From: VAZQ01 sp040510815
GTDB lineage: Bacteria > Pseudomonadota > Alphaproteobacteria > Rhizobiales > Xanthobacteraceae
Length of the DNA stretch: 13,775 nucleotides
Reading direction: 5' to 3'
Assembly: GCA_040510815.1 (NCBI GenBank)
Contig: JBEVIH010000308.1
Location: forward strand, 1-13,775
Shown here: piece by piece, positions 1-7,150 of the stretch
Layout of the letters: each line of letters opens with the position of its first letter
Numbering within the stretch: the stretch's first letter is position 1
The notes under the pieces: generated by a model
The model's input: the letters and a program-made list of their open reading frames with translations, nothing else
Told to the model about the DNA's origin: nothing
Databases searched by the model: none
Translations under genes and position numbers: made by a program

Positions 1-404
1 TTCTGACCCAGCAGGTCGGCCGGCACCTGATCGCCGGCTCCCGGCCGGGCGTCATCGTCAATATCGCGTCGACCCACGGATTGGTCGGCGCCGCCGAGCG
101 CTCGACCTACGGCATCTCCAAAGGCGCGCTCATCCAGATGACCCGCATGCTGGCGGTCGAATGGGCGGAGCACGGTATCCGCGTCAACGCGATCGCGCCC
201 GGACGGCTCGACACACCGTCACCCGCGCGGGCCGTGCGAACGGCCGATCCAGCCTATATGGATGCGATGCGTGCGCGGATTCCGCTGCAGCGATTGACCA
301 CCGTCGACGAAGTGGCGGCGGCGGTGTGCTATCTCGCAAGCGCCCAGGCCGCGTCGATCACCGGCCAGACGCTGGTGTTGGACGGCGGCCTCACGGCCGT
401 TTGA
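1..404 (+). CDS. SDR family NAD(P)-dependent oxidoreductase, 3' part only
   Basis: The open frame enters from the left edge of the window, so the N-terminal Rossmann GxxxGxG region is missing. What remains is the C-terminal half of a classical short-chain dehydrogenase/reductase. Visible hallmarks are the catalytic serine strand VNIAS (Ser codon 69-71), the YxxxK pair in TYGISKGAL (Tyr 108-110, Lys 120-122), the helix ending in GIRVNAIAPG, and the family C-terminus SITGQTLVLDGG. An internal TTG at 81 is not the true start, because the family fold clearly continues upstream of it. SDR enzymes oxidise or reduce alcohol/carbonyl substrates in the cytoplasm with NAD(P); the substrate here cannot be told. 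The stop codon (402-404) lies 3 bases from the stop of the convergent DapA-like gene. A shared pathway with it is possible but unproven. Confidence 0.93.
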   Translation, partial: LTQQVGRHLIAGSRPGVIVNIASTHGLVGAAERSTYGISKGALIQMTRMLAVEWAEHGIRVNAIAPGRLDTPSPARAVRTADPAYMDAMRARIPLQRLTTVDEVAAAVCYLASAQAASITGQTLVLDGGLTAV

Positions 405-407
405 CGC

Positions 408-1373
408 TCACCAGCCACGTGGCTCGCCGCGCAGCGTAGCAATGGCGTCGAGCTCGCCGATGAGCTTCTGATAGGCGACGGCGTCGAGCGCGAGGTTCGG
501 CGGCCGCGGCTCGCCACAGTCCCGGCCCATCGCGCGCATGGCGGCCTTGAGACTTGCGACGCCGCCCGGTTTCACCGCCTGGCGCAGCGCTGCAATCTGC
601 TCCTGTGTCGCGCGTGCCTCGAACAGCTTGTCCCGGCGGCACAGGTCGTAGAGCGCGCGCACGAGCTTTGGCGCAATGCCGGCAAGCGGTGCGAACATCC
701 CGGTCGCACCGATAGCCCCGGCCGAGACCATCAATTCCGTGCCCGCAAGCAGTTGAAACCCCGGACGGACGCGCGGCGCATCGGTCATCAGCTCGATCAT
801 GAACTGCCAGTCGAGGCTGAGGTCGACCACGCCGGCGAAGTTGGGAAGTCTTTCGATCAGCTTGAGACACAGCTCCGCGTTCACCTTGGTGCCCTGCATC
901 TCCTCCGGCGCGTTGTAGACGAAGAACGGGATTTTCACCGCCGCGCCGATCTGCGCAAAATGCTCCAGCACCATCGCGGGCGGCGGTGTCCAGTAGTAGG
1001 GCGTGGTGGCAACGACGGCGGTCGCGCCTGCCTCCTCCGCATGGCGGGCAAGGGCTGCGGCGACGCCGGTGCCGGTTTCGCTGACGTGGGCGATCACCGG
1101 CTTGCGCCCGTTCACGCATTTGATCGCAAACGCCAGCAGGCCACGCCGCTCGCCGTCGGGAAGGCTGACCGACTCGCCGGCGTGCATCGGCAGCGCCAGC
1201 GAGTCCGCCCCGTTGCCGATGTGGAACTCGATCAGCCGCGCATATGAATCGAAGTCGATCGCACCGTCGCGCGAGAACGGCGTCACCGGCGTGTGCACGA
1301 GACCGGGCGCGGATGGACTTGGCGCGGGGGCGGGCATCGGTCGGAGCTCGGCTGCCGGAAGGTCACCAGCCAT
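408..1373 (-). CDS. DapA/NAL-superfamily protein lacking the Schiff-base lysine
   Basis: A 321-residue protein with the dihydrodipicolinate synthase/N-acetylneuraminate lyase TIM-barrel fold: HTPVTPFSRDGAIDFDSY near the start, MHAGES (residues 63-68) in place of GTTGES, TPYYWTPPP, and the tyrosine motif YNAP (Tyr153). In the strand that normally carries the Schiff-base lysine (GxKE/D) it reads NFAGVVD, with Val183 at the lysine position (codon 825-827). Class I aldolase chemistry by the usual mechanism is therefore unlikely. The residue aligned to DapA Arg138 is Glu158. The ATG at 1373 overlaps the upstream paralogue by 11 bp (1363-1373), so the pair is probably translationally coupled. A later ATG at 1337 is a possible start that would drop the Ala/Pro-rich leader. 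The protein may be a non-catalytic partner, a differently acting lyase/hydratase, or a decaying duplicate. The fold call is firm and the function is open. Confidence 0.88.
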   Translation of the reverse strand: MAGDLPAAELRPMPAPAPSPSAPGLVHTPVTPFSRDGAIDFDSYARLIEFHIGNGADSLALPMHAGESVSLPDGERRGLLAFAIKCVNGRKPVIAHVSETGTGVAAALARHAEEAGATAVVATTPYYWTPPPAMVLEHFAQIGAAVKIPFFVYNAPEEMQGTKVNAELCLKLIERLPNFAGVVDLSLDWQFMIELMTDAPRVRPGFQLLAGTELMVSAGAIGATGMFAPLAGIAPKLVRALYDLCRRDKLFEARATQEQIAALRQAVKPGGVASLKAAMRAMGRDCGEPRPPNLALDAVAYQKLIGELDAIATLRGEPRGW

Positions 1374-2277
1374 GCGGCTCGGTATCGAGGATACCGAGCC
1401 GATCGAGCTCGGCGTGGATATGGGCCTGCCGCTCTTTGGTCGCGGTCGGCAGCGGCGCCCGTGTGGGCCCGACCGGACGCCCCATCATCACCATGCCGCC
1501 CTTGAGCGAGGAGGGGTATTGGTCGCGAAACAGCAGCCAGAGCCAGGAGATCTTGGATTGCAGCTCGCGCGCGCGCGGCCAGTCGCCGCCGATGCAGGCG
1601 TCGAACAGCTGCGCGCAGAGCTTCGGACAAATCGACCCCGCAGCGGAATAAGAGCCGATGCCGCCGAGCGGAACCGAGGGCAACAGATATTCCACGCCGG
1701 TGAGCATCGCAAAATCCGGCCGCAGCGCCAGCGCCGCGCGCGAAATCTCCAGGAATTTTTCGCTGTTGAAGCTCGCCTCCTTCACGCCGACGAAGTTGGG
1801 CAGCTGCTCGATCAGCCGCGCCATCAATTCGCCGGTGATCTCGACGCCGGCAAGGTAGCTCGGCGAGTTGTAGGACAGCACCGGCAGGTCGATCGAGCGG
1901 CACAGCCGCACGAAGTAGGCGTGGATGGCCTCGAGCGAGGGCGTCCAGAAATACGGCGTGATGGCGAGGATGCCGTCGGCGCCGATCTGCTGGGCGTGGC
2001 GCGCCAGCTCCATGGTGTCCTCGACCGCGAGCGCGCTCACGTGGATCGTCACCGGGATGCGCCCGTTCACCACGCGCACGGCTGCTTCGGCGAAGCGCTT
2101 GCGCTCGGCCACCGTCAGGTTGAGCGATTCGCCCTTGTGGTGCGGCCAGGAAATGGCGGTGGCGCCGGTGCGCACGTGGAAATCGAGGAGCCGCTCGAAA
2201 GTCGGCAGATCGAGGCTGAAGTCGTCCTTGAGCGGCGTCACCGGGCTTTGCATGACGCCGCGAAACTTGCTCGGCAT
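1363..2277 (-). CDS. DapA-family (dihydrodipicolinate synthase/NAL-type) aldolase or lyase
   Basis: A 304-residue class I aldolase-superfamily protein, the usual length of the family. It begins MPSKFRGVMQSPVTPLKDD, has HHKGES (46-51) where DapA has GTTGES, TPYFWTP, the proton-relay tyrosine in YNSP (Tyr136), and the Schiff-base lysine in NFVGVKEAS (Lys166). The position of DapA Arg138, which binds the aspartate-semialdehyde carboxylate, aligns with Tyr141, and the Thr-Thr pair is replaced. True lysine-biosynthetic DapA activity is therefore unlikely; a 2-keto-acid aldolase or dehydratase role is more probable. The frame stays open to 2349, but the ATG at 2277 fits the family N-terminus. It forms an operon with the overlapping lysine-less paralogue. 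The two share TPYxWTP and near-identical ends (EPHGW versus EPRGW), which points to tandem duplication. Confidence 0.9.
   Translation of the reverse strand: MPSKFRGVMQSPVTPLKDDFSLDLPTFERLLDFHVRTGATAISWPHHKGESLNLTVAERKRFAEAAVRVVNGRIPVTIHVSALAVEDTMELARHAQQIGADGILAITPYFWTPSLEAIHAYFVRLCRSIDLPVLSYNSPSYLAGVEITGELMARLIEQLPNFVGVKEASFNSEKFLEISRAALALRPDFAMLTGVEYLLPSVPLGGIGSYSAAGSICPKLCAQLFDACIGGDWPRARELQSKISWLWLLFRDQYPSSLKGGMVMMGRPVGPTRAPLPTATKERQAHIHAELDRLGILDTEPHGW
1375..1401 (-). promoter_or_regulatory. 12-bp perfect hairpin abutting the start of the downstream DapA-like gene
   Basis: Positions 1375-1386 and 1390-1401 are perfect reverse complements around a 3-base loop (1387-1389). In the leftward transcript the stem ends one base before the ATG at 1373, covering the place where a ribosome-binding site would lie. 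No Shine-Dalgarno sequence is visible outside it. The hairpin lies within the last codons of the upstream gene (LGILDTEP), so ribosomes finishing that gene would have to melt it. That would make translation of the second gene depend on the first. This role is inferred from geometry only. Confidence 0.5.
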
Positions 2278-2549
2278 GTTCCGATCCGATTGCGGTCGGC
2301 GGGCGAACGTGGGAGCGCACAAATTGCCGGGTTCGACCCGCGAGGGCAAGGCTATGGCGTTGTGAATTTCTTAACCACGATTTGCCGCTGACGGTGTCGG
2401 AAGACCTCCGCCGCACATCGCCGTAAACCAATTGGGCACCACGCCCTACTTGCGCGGCTCGCGGGCCATCACTTGCGCACACCGCCGCCTGCAAAATGAC
2501 GCAGCGGTTTGCTCAGGTCCTGCCCGATCGCGCGGATGCGGAGGGGGAC
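2278..2549. other. Intergenic region between divergent genes
   Basis: A spacer of 272 bp separates the start of the leftward DapA-like operon (2277) from the rightward secreted-protein gene (2550), so it must hold both promoters. I see no confident -35/-10 pair. The ribosome-binding site of the rightward gene is visible just before its start as GGAGGGGG. Confidence 0.5.
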
Positions 2550-3581
2550 ATGCGCTGCGCAATGCTCTTGGTCACGTTTGCCATGCTGGGCGTCACGGCT
2601 GCGGCCGCAACGCCTCAGCAGAATGGCGAGTTCTTCTCGAGCGAGCAGGTTACCGCCTGGATCAGCAATTACCGCACCAAGCCCGAGCCGGCGCGGCTGC
2701 CGGCGGCGGTGCGGGCGCTGAGCCGCTCCGGCGCCTTCAAGGAACCGGAGAGCTCGGGGGTCTACGTCGGCTTCCTCGCCGGCGTCATCGGCGCCAATCC
2801 GGACACGGCCGAAGAGCTGATCGGCAAGATGCTGCCGATCCCGCCGGGAGATCAGTGGGCGCTCATCCGGGCGATTGCCTATTCGAACCATCCCGATTGG
2901 ATGGGCCTCCTGGGCAGGTTGGCGGAGCGCATGCCGCAGCGCCAGGTGATGATCGACAAGTACCTCGAGGGCAAGCTGCCGACCCTGGATGAGATTCCGC
3001 TCGAGAAGCACAACCCCACGCTGGTCGAGAAGATGCGCGGCTATTTCGACAAGTCGAAGGAGGCCCCGACCAGCGATGCGAGCTTCGACGGCCGCCCCGA
3101 GCTGCTCGACACCTTGTGGGGATATTATTTCGCCACCGGCTCCTACCGGCCGATCGCGCGCATCATGACCTTGCTGCCCTGGTCGAAGGACCGCGACAGC
3201 ATCGACAAGCTGACCGTCGGCAGCATGGCCAAATACACGCTCGCCAGCAACGCCGCGCGCGACATGGAGTTGCTGGCGATGCTCAAGCGCGCCAGCAAGC
3301 GCAAGGGCAAGAACGCGATCCTCGGCGAAGTGATCGAGGCGGCCGAGACCATGGAAACCACGCGCGTGCGCAAGGATGCGCTCGCCGCCATGGAGGAGCT
3401 CAAGCGCAAGGGTCCCGGCTACAAGCGCGACATGGCGACCTGGGGCCAGGTCGGGCAGGGCGCGCTGGCGCTCGGCTGTATCGCCGCGGCCGCCGCCGGA
3501 CAGGTGGCGTTCGGTCTGCCGTGCGTGATCGGCGGTGCCACGTCCTCGGCGGTGCTGAATTTCTGGGGCGGCCAGCAGTAG
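2550..3581 (+). CDS. Secreted or membrane-anchored protein of unknown function
   Basis: A 343-residue protein that I do not recognise. The start at 2550 is preferred over an upstream ATG at 2496 because GGAGGGGG lies about 5 bases before it and because it begins directly with a Sec-type signal peptide (MRCAMLLVTFAMLGVTAAAA, cleavage near residue 19-20). The mature part is rich in helices and charge (EKMRGYFDKSKEA, LLAMLKRASKRKGKN, MEELKRKG). A small-residue hydrophobic stretch near residues 302-330 (ALALGCIAAAAAGQVAF, then GLPCVIGGATSSAVLNF) could insert in a membrane. No catalytic motif is apparent. The distribution of charged helices would fit a periplasmic repeat-type scaffold, but that is a guess. 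It ends 17 bp from the convergent stop of the dehydrogenase operon, with no obvious hairpin terminator in the gap. Confidence 0.85.
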   Translation: MRCAMLLVTFAMLGVTAAAATPQQNGEFFSSEQVTAWISNYRTKPEPARLPAAVRALSRSGAFKEPESSGVYVGFLAGVIGANPDTAEELIGKMLPIPPGDQWALIRAIAYSNHPDWMGLLGRLAERMPQRQVMIDKYLEGKLPTLDEIPLEKHNPTLVEKMRGYFDKSKEAPTSDASFDGRPELLDTLWGYYFATGSYRPIARIMTLLPWSKDRDSIDKLTVGSMAKYTLASNAARDMELLAMLKRASKRKGKNAILGEVIEAAETMETTRVRKDALAAMEELKRKGPGYKRDMATWGQVGQGALALGCIAAAAAGQVAFGLPCVIGGATSSAVLNFWGGQQ

Positions 3582-3598
3582 GGCGTCAGCACACTTCG

Positions 3599-4192
3599 CT
3601 ATTTCGTCCTGTCGCCGTCCGCTTCGGTGGCCCGTTCCTGCTTGGGTGAGACGTCGGTGCCGATGAACTCGTCGATATCGACGTTGCCCTGGTATTTCAG
3701 CTCGTCGTGAATGCCGATCTTCGAGGTATAGTAGGCTTCCGCCACCCACCACTTGATGGTGACGAAGGAGTGGTCGACGTTCTCCCTCGGGCTTTTCTCG
3801 TTGCGGGAGATGCGCTCCATCAGCTTCTGGCGCTCGGCCGGCGACGCGTCGAGCAGCGGCCGGCCGAACATCGCGATTGAAACCTCGTCGATCTCGGCGA
3901 GGTCGTCCTTCCAGCTTTGCCGCCAGAGCGGGTCGATGCTCTCGGCGAGGCGGGCATCGATATATTCGGCGCACTTGGCGGCGCGCGCGCCGCCCGATTG
4001 CGCGTCGGCCGGGATGATCAGCTCGGCGACCTCGTCGAGGATGGCGAGCTCGCGCGCGGAGAGGAACTTGCCAGTGGCGAGCGCAGCCGGCTTTGTCGCC
4101 TGCGCCGGCGCGGCCGCGGGCGCCATCGCGGCTGCCGCCGCGCCCGCCGTGACCGCCAGCGCCTGCCGGCGCGTGATCTCGTCTGGGCTCAC
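3599..4192 (-). CDS. Gluconate 2-dehydrogenase subunit 3-like, Tat-signal small subunit of GMC dehydrogenase
   Basis: A 197-residue protein starting at GTG 4192. This start overlaps the stop of the upstream large subunit by 4 bp (GTGA, 4189-4192) and follows an AAGGGG ribosome-binding site. The N-terminus carries a twin-arginine signal, ITRRQALAVTAGAAAAAMAP, with probable cleavage after PAQA near residue 32. Downstream, FLSARELAILDEVAELIIPAD and the tail VAEAYYTSKIGIHDELKYQGN match the gluconate-2-dehydrogenase subunit 3 family (PF13618). Such small subunits bind a GMC flavoprotein and carry it folded across the inner membrane by the Tat route, because the large subunit has no signal of its own. 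The frame is open as far as 4498, but that part merely shadows the large-subunit gene. Confidence 0.9.
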   Translation of the reverse strand: MSPDEITRRQALAVTAGAAAAAMAPAAAPAQATKPAALATGKFLSARELAILDEVAELIIPADAQSGGARAAKCAEYIDARLAESIDPLWRQSWKDDLAEIDEVSIAMFGRPLLDASPAERQKLMERISRNEKSPRENVDHSFVTIKWWVAEAYYTSKIGIHDELKYQGNVDIDEFIGTDVSPKQERATEADGDRTK

Positions 4193-6003
4193 AGCTCGCC
4201 CCTTTTGAGCTCGCCGGCGAGGTAGTCGCAACTGCGCCAGCACAGCGCCATGATGGTCCAGGTCGGGTTCTGGCAGGCGGCCGAGACGAAGCCCGCGCCG
4301 TCCACCGCGAACAGGTTCTTCACATCGTGCGACTGCAGGAAGGGATTGAGCACGGACGTTTTCGGGTCGGTGCCCATCCGCGCGGTGCCGAGCTCGTGGA
4401 CCGACGACCCCTCGGTCAGCGGATCGCGGTCGACCCGGGTGATCTCGAAGCCGGAGGCCGCGAACGCCTCCTGCATGCTGGCAACCATGTCGGCGCACAT
4501 TTTCCTTTCGTTGTCGCCATACTTGTAGGAGAAGCGCAGCACCGGAATTCCCCAGGCGTCCTTCACGTGGGGGTCGAGCTCGACCCGGTTCTCGTAGCGC
4601 GGCAGCACCTCGCCGAGCCCGTACATGTAGAGGAAGGCGCCGGCATGGTCGCGCACCTTCCGCTTGTACGCCTGCCCGTACCCGGCAAGCTTGAGCGCGT
4701 CCTCGGGAAACATCTCTTGTCCGCTCGAGCCTTCGAGGCCGTAGCCGCGGATGAAGTCCTTCGCCTTCGTTTTCTCATCGAGGTTGCGGAAGCGCGGGAT
4801 GTAGAAGCCGCCCGGCCGCCCGTCCTCGTTGCTCCGCTTGGCTCCGATGCGCTCCTTGTAGATGCCGTGCACGCGCGGCCCCAGCACGTGCTCGCACAGA
4901 TTACGCCCGAGATGGCCGGACGAGTTGCCGAGACCGTTGGGATGTTCGCGCGATCTGGAGAGCAACAGGAGACGCGTCGATTCGAGCGTGGAGGCGGCGA
5001 GCACCACGACCTTGGCTTTGGCGTCGTAGGATTTCCTGGTCGCGGTGTCGGTGAAGACCACGCCCGACGCCTTGCCGGTATTGGCGTCGATCAGAACCTG
5101 ATGGACGGTGGCACTGGTGCGCACCGTCAGATGCCCGGTGTCCCAGGCCGGATAGATCAGGCCGGTCGGCGAATCGAACGCGGCGTGGATGTCGCAGCCG
5201 CCGACGCGGCGGAAGCAGGCGCCGCGCCCGAAGCAGCGCGAGCGATATTTGTTGTGGGAGAGGCCTTCGGTGGTGACCCCGAGCCGGAACGGCGTGACCA
5301 CCCAGCCCTTTTTCTCGCCCAGCACGCCGCGCATATGCACCTCGGCCGGATTGAGGCGCATCGGGCGCTGATAGATCGAGTCCGGCAGCCACGGCAGGTT
5401 CTCGGTCACGCCCGAGATGCCGAGATAGCGGTCGACCTTGTCGTAATAGGGGGCGACGTCGGCGTAGGAGATCGGCCAGTCGACGCCGTAGCCGTCGCGG
5501 CTCGCGGCCTTGAAGTCGTAGTCGGAGAGCCGCAGCGAAAGCCGCCCCCATACATTGGTCCTGCCACCGAGCACGCGCGAGCGCACCCAGGAGAAATTGG
5601 TGCCGGTGTAGGGGTGCTCCTTCTCGTTGACGAAGAACTGCTTGGTGTAGTCGGGACCCTCGCCGAGCTGCTGCCAGCTCACCACGTTGGTGTAGCGGCC
5701 GAGCGTCTGCGCGTAGGGCGGCTTGAGCCGCTTGTAGTCGGCTTCGTTGAGCACGTAGGTGTCGGGCGCAAGCTTGCCGCGGCGCGGATGGTGGTAAGGC
5801 CACTCCATCGAGTTGACCTCGGCCTCGAAGTCGATCTGCCGGCCGGCTTCCAGCAGCAGCACGTCGAGGCCGTGCGAGGTGAGCACGTGCGCCGCCATGC
5901 CGCCGGCCGCGCCGGAGCCCACCACCAGCACGTCGTAGACCTTGCCGAGGTCGACCGTCGCCGGCTCCGGCAGCTTCACAGTCGGCAGGCCGATGGGCGA
6001 CAT
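4189..6003 (-). CDS. GMC-family FAD oxidoreductase, large catalytic subunit
   Basis: A 604-residue flavoprotein of the glucose-methanol-choline oxidoreductase family. The N-terminal FAD-binding Rossmann fold is YDVLVVGSGAAGGMAAHVL (GxGxxG at residues 29-34) with acidic Glu52 in LLLEAGR. The C-terminal GMC domain carries SSVHELGTARMG, with catalytic His536, and ACQNPTWTIMAL, with Asn579. Length and paired domains agree with the gluconate/sorbitol/fructose dehydrogenase type. It lacks a signal peptide and is followed, with a 4-bp overlap, by its Tat-signal small subunit, so the complex most likely works in the periplasm, oxidising a sugar, sugar acid or alcohol. The third, multihaem cytochrome c subunit usual in such operons is not next to it: the following gene runs the opposite way. 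No clear ribosome-binding site precedes ATG 6003. The substrate is unknown. Confidence 0.93.
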   Translation of the reverse strand: MSPIGLPTVKLPEPATVDLGKVYDVLVVGSGAAGGMAAHVLTSHGLDVLLLEAGRQIDFEAEVNSMEWPYHHPRRGKLAPDTYVLNEADYKRLKPPYAQTLGRYTNVVSWQQLGEGPDYTKQFFVNEKEHPYTGTNFSWVRSRVLGGRTNVWGRLSLRLSDYDFKAASRDGYGVDWPISYADVAPYYDKVDRYLGISGVTENLPWLPDSIYQRPMRLNPAEVHMRGVLGEKKGWVVTPFRLGVTTEGLSHNKYRSRCFGRGACFRRVGGCDIHAAFDSPTGLIYPAWDTGHLTVRTSATVHQVLIDANTGKASGVVFTDTATRKSYDAKAKVVVLAASTLESTRLLLLSRSREHPNGLGNSSGHLGRNLCEHVLGPRVHGIYKERIGAKRSNEDGRPGGFYIPRFRNLDEKTKAKDFIRGYGLEGSSGQEMFPEDALKLAGYGQAYKRKVRDHAGAFLYMYGLGEVLPRYENRVELDPHVKDAWGIPVLRFSYKYGDNERKMCADMVASMQEAFAASGFEITRVDRDPLTEGSSVHELGTARMGTDPKTSVLNPFLQSHDVKNLFAVDGAGFVSAACQNPTWTIMALCWRSCDYLAGELKRGEL

Positions 6004-6240
6004 CTGGACGCGGTCCGGCGGTTCGTGGCGCGTTCAGAGAGCACGATCGGCGCCGGCATGCCAGTGCGGCGATGCCACAGTTGGCCTCAAGGTAAAGGCC
6101 GGGCAAAGGCGGAGACGGCGGCATCGGCGATCATTGCGCGGACATCGCTGAAGATCCGCCAATACCCAAGCAGACCTACCCCGCTGACTGCTTCCTGCGA
6201 ATTCGGTATCCTGCCTCACGCCTACGGCTTGCAGCGTGCG
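6004..6240. other. Divergent promoter region between dehydrogenase operon and methyltransferase gene
   Basis: This 237-bp spacer separates the leftward GMC operon from the rightward isoaspartyl methyltransferase gene and should contain both promoters. No convincing promoter hexamers or palindromic operator stand out by eye. Confidence 0.45.
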
Positions 6241-7128
6241 ATGCAATTCGATCAATTGAAACGGCGCGATATTCTGACGCTGCTCGGTGCTGCGTTGGCG
6301 GGGGGCTGCCTTCCCGTTCCCGCCGAGGCCAACGTCCCGGTCCCCTACGACTGGAACGCCGCGCCACCGATGGATCACAAAACGAGCTTCATCGAGTGGA
6401 TGGTCAGGAACCGCGGCGAGGACGCGGCCTTTCTCAGCCAGCGCTGGGAGCGGTTCAGGCAGGCGGTCGCCAACCGCGACCTCTGGGACGAGCGCGACAA
6501 GCGGGCATTTCTCCTTACCCCGCGCGAGGAATTCGTCACGGAGTCCAATCGCGGGCGCGCCTATGAGCCGCGTGCCTTCGGCATCGGTTACGGAGCGACG
6601 ATCAGCGACCCGCATCTCGTCGCGCGCATGACCAGCGCGCTCAATGTTGCGCGCGGCGACAAGGCGTTGGAGATCGGGACCGGTTCCGGATACCAAGCGG
6701 CCTATCTCGCCAACCTGACCGACAAGGTGTGGTCGATCGAGATCATCAAGCCGCTGGCCGAGCGCACCCGCCGCCTCTACGATTCTCTGATCGAGCGCGG
6801 CTATACCGAGTACAAGTCGATCACGACCAGGCACGCCGACGGCTACTACGGCTGGGAGCAGGAGGCACCCTTCGATAAGGTCATCGTCACCTGCGCCATC
6901 GACCACATCCCGCCGCCGCTGTTACAGCAGATGACGCCGAACGGCATCATGGTGATCCCGGTCGGCCCGCCCGGCGCCCAGCACGCGCTCAAGGTCACCA
7001 AGCAGCAGGCGGCCGACGGCTCGATCAGCGTCGCGCGCTCGGACATCTATCACGGCGGCCGCGTTTCTTTCGTGCCGTTCACCAAGCTCGAAGGGGACGT
7101 GATCAAGGGCACCCACAGCCACAAGTGA
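6241..7128 (+). CDS. Protein-L-isoaspartate O-methyltransferase with twin-arginine leader
   Basis: A 295-residue protein. The C-terminal two-thirds is a protein-L-isoaspartate(D-aspartate) O-methyltransferase (PCMT family): GYGATISDPHLVARM (the family's ATIS-P-H segment), SAM-binding motif I LEIGTGSGYQAAYLA (about residues 143-157), the acidic strand VWSIEI, and the later VTCAIDHIPPPLL and GIMVIPVGPPGAQ. These enzymes methylate isoaspartyl residues in aged proteins using S-adenosylmethionine. It is about 85 residues longer than typical cytoplasmic Pcm. The extra N-terminus begins MQFDQLKRRDILTLLGAALAGG and resembles a Tat signal, followed by GGC and by AEA near residue 30, so either signal peptidase I or lipoprotein processing at Cys23 is imaginable. 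ATG 6241 has no strong Shine-Dalgarno. It is divergent from the Tat-dependent dehydrogenase operon. Confidence 0.9.
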   Translation: MQFDQLKRRDILTLLGAALAGGCLPVPAEANVPVPYDWNAAPPMDHKTSFIEWMVRNRGEDAAFLSQRWERFRQAVANRDLWDERDKRAFLLTPREEFVTESNRGRAYEPRAFGIGYGATISDPHLVARMTSALNVARGDKALEIGTGSGYQAAYLANLTDKVWSIEIIKPLAERTRRLYDSLIERGYTEYKSITTRHADGYYGWEQEAPFDKVIVTCAIDHIPPPLLQQMTPNGIMVIPVGPPGAQHALKVTKQQAADGSISVARSDIYHGGRVSFVPFTKLEGDVIKGTHSHK

Positions 7129-7150
7129 GGGCTACGGGACTACTTGGCGC

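Noticed and set aside
413..424. 12-bp palindrome AGCCACGTGGCT
   Set aside because: It encodes the conserved C-terminal EPRGW codons of the DapA-like gene. It could act as a weak bidirectional stop, but there is no T-tract.
1003..2391. 462-codon open frame on the + strand over the DapA-like genes
   Set aside because: It is Arg/Ala/His-rich and low in protein-like motifs, and it lies opposite two genes with firm family signatures. It is a shadow of high-GC coding sequence.
2469..3974. 501-codon frame on the - strand
   Set aside because: It overlaps the secreted-protein gene antisense and the small-subunit gene out of frame. Its composition is Arg/His-rich and it lacks a start signal.
4327..6240. 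Long upstream extension of the methyltransferase frame
   Set aside because: The extension covers the antisense of the GMC gene. The true protein begins at 6241 with a signal-like leader, and the preceding translation has no domain.
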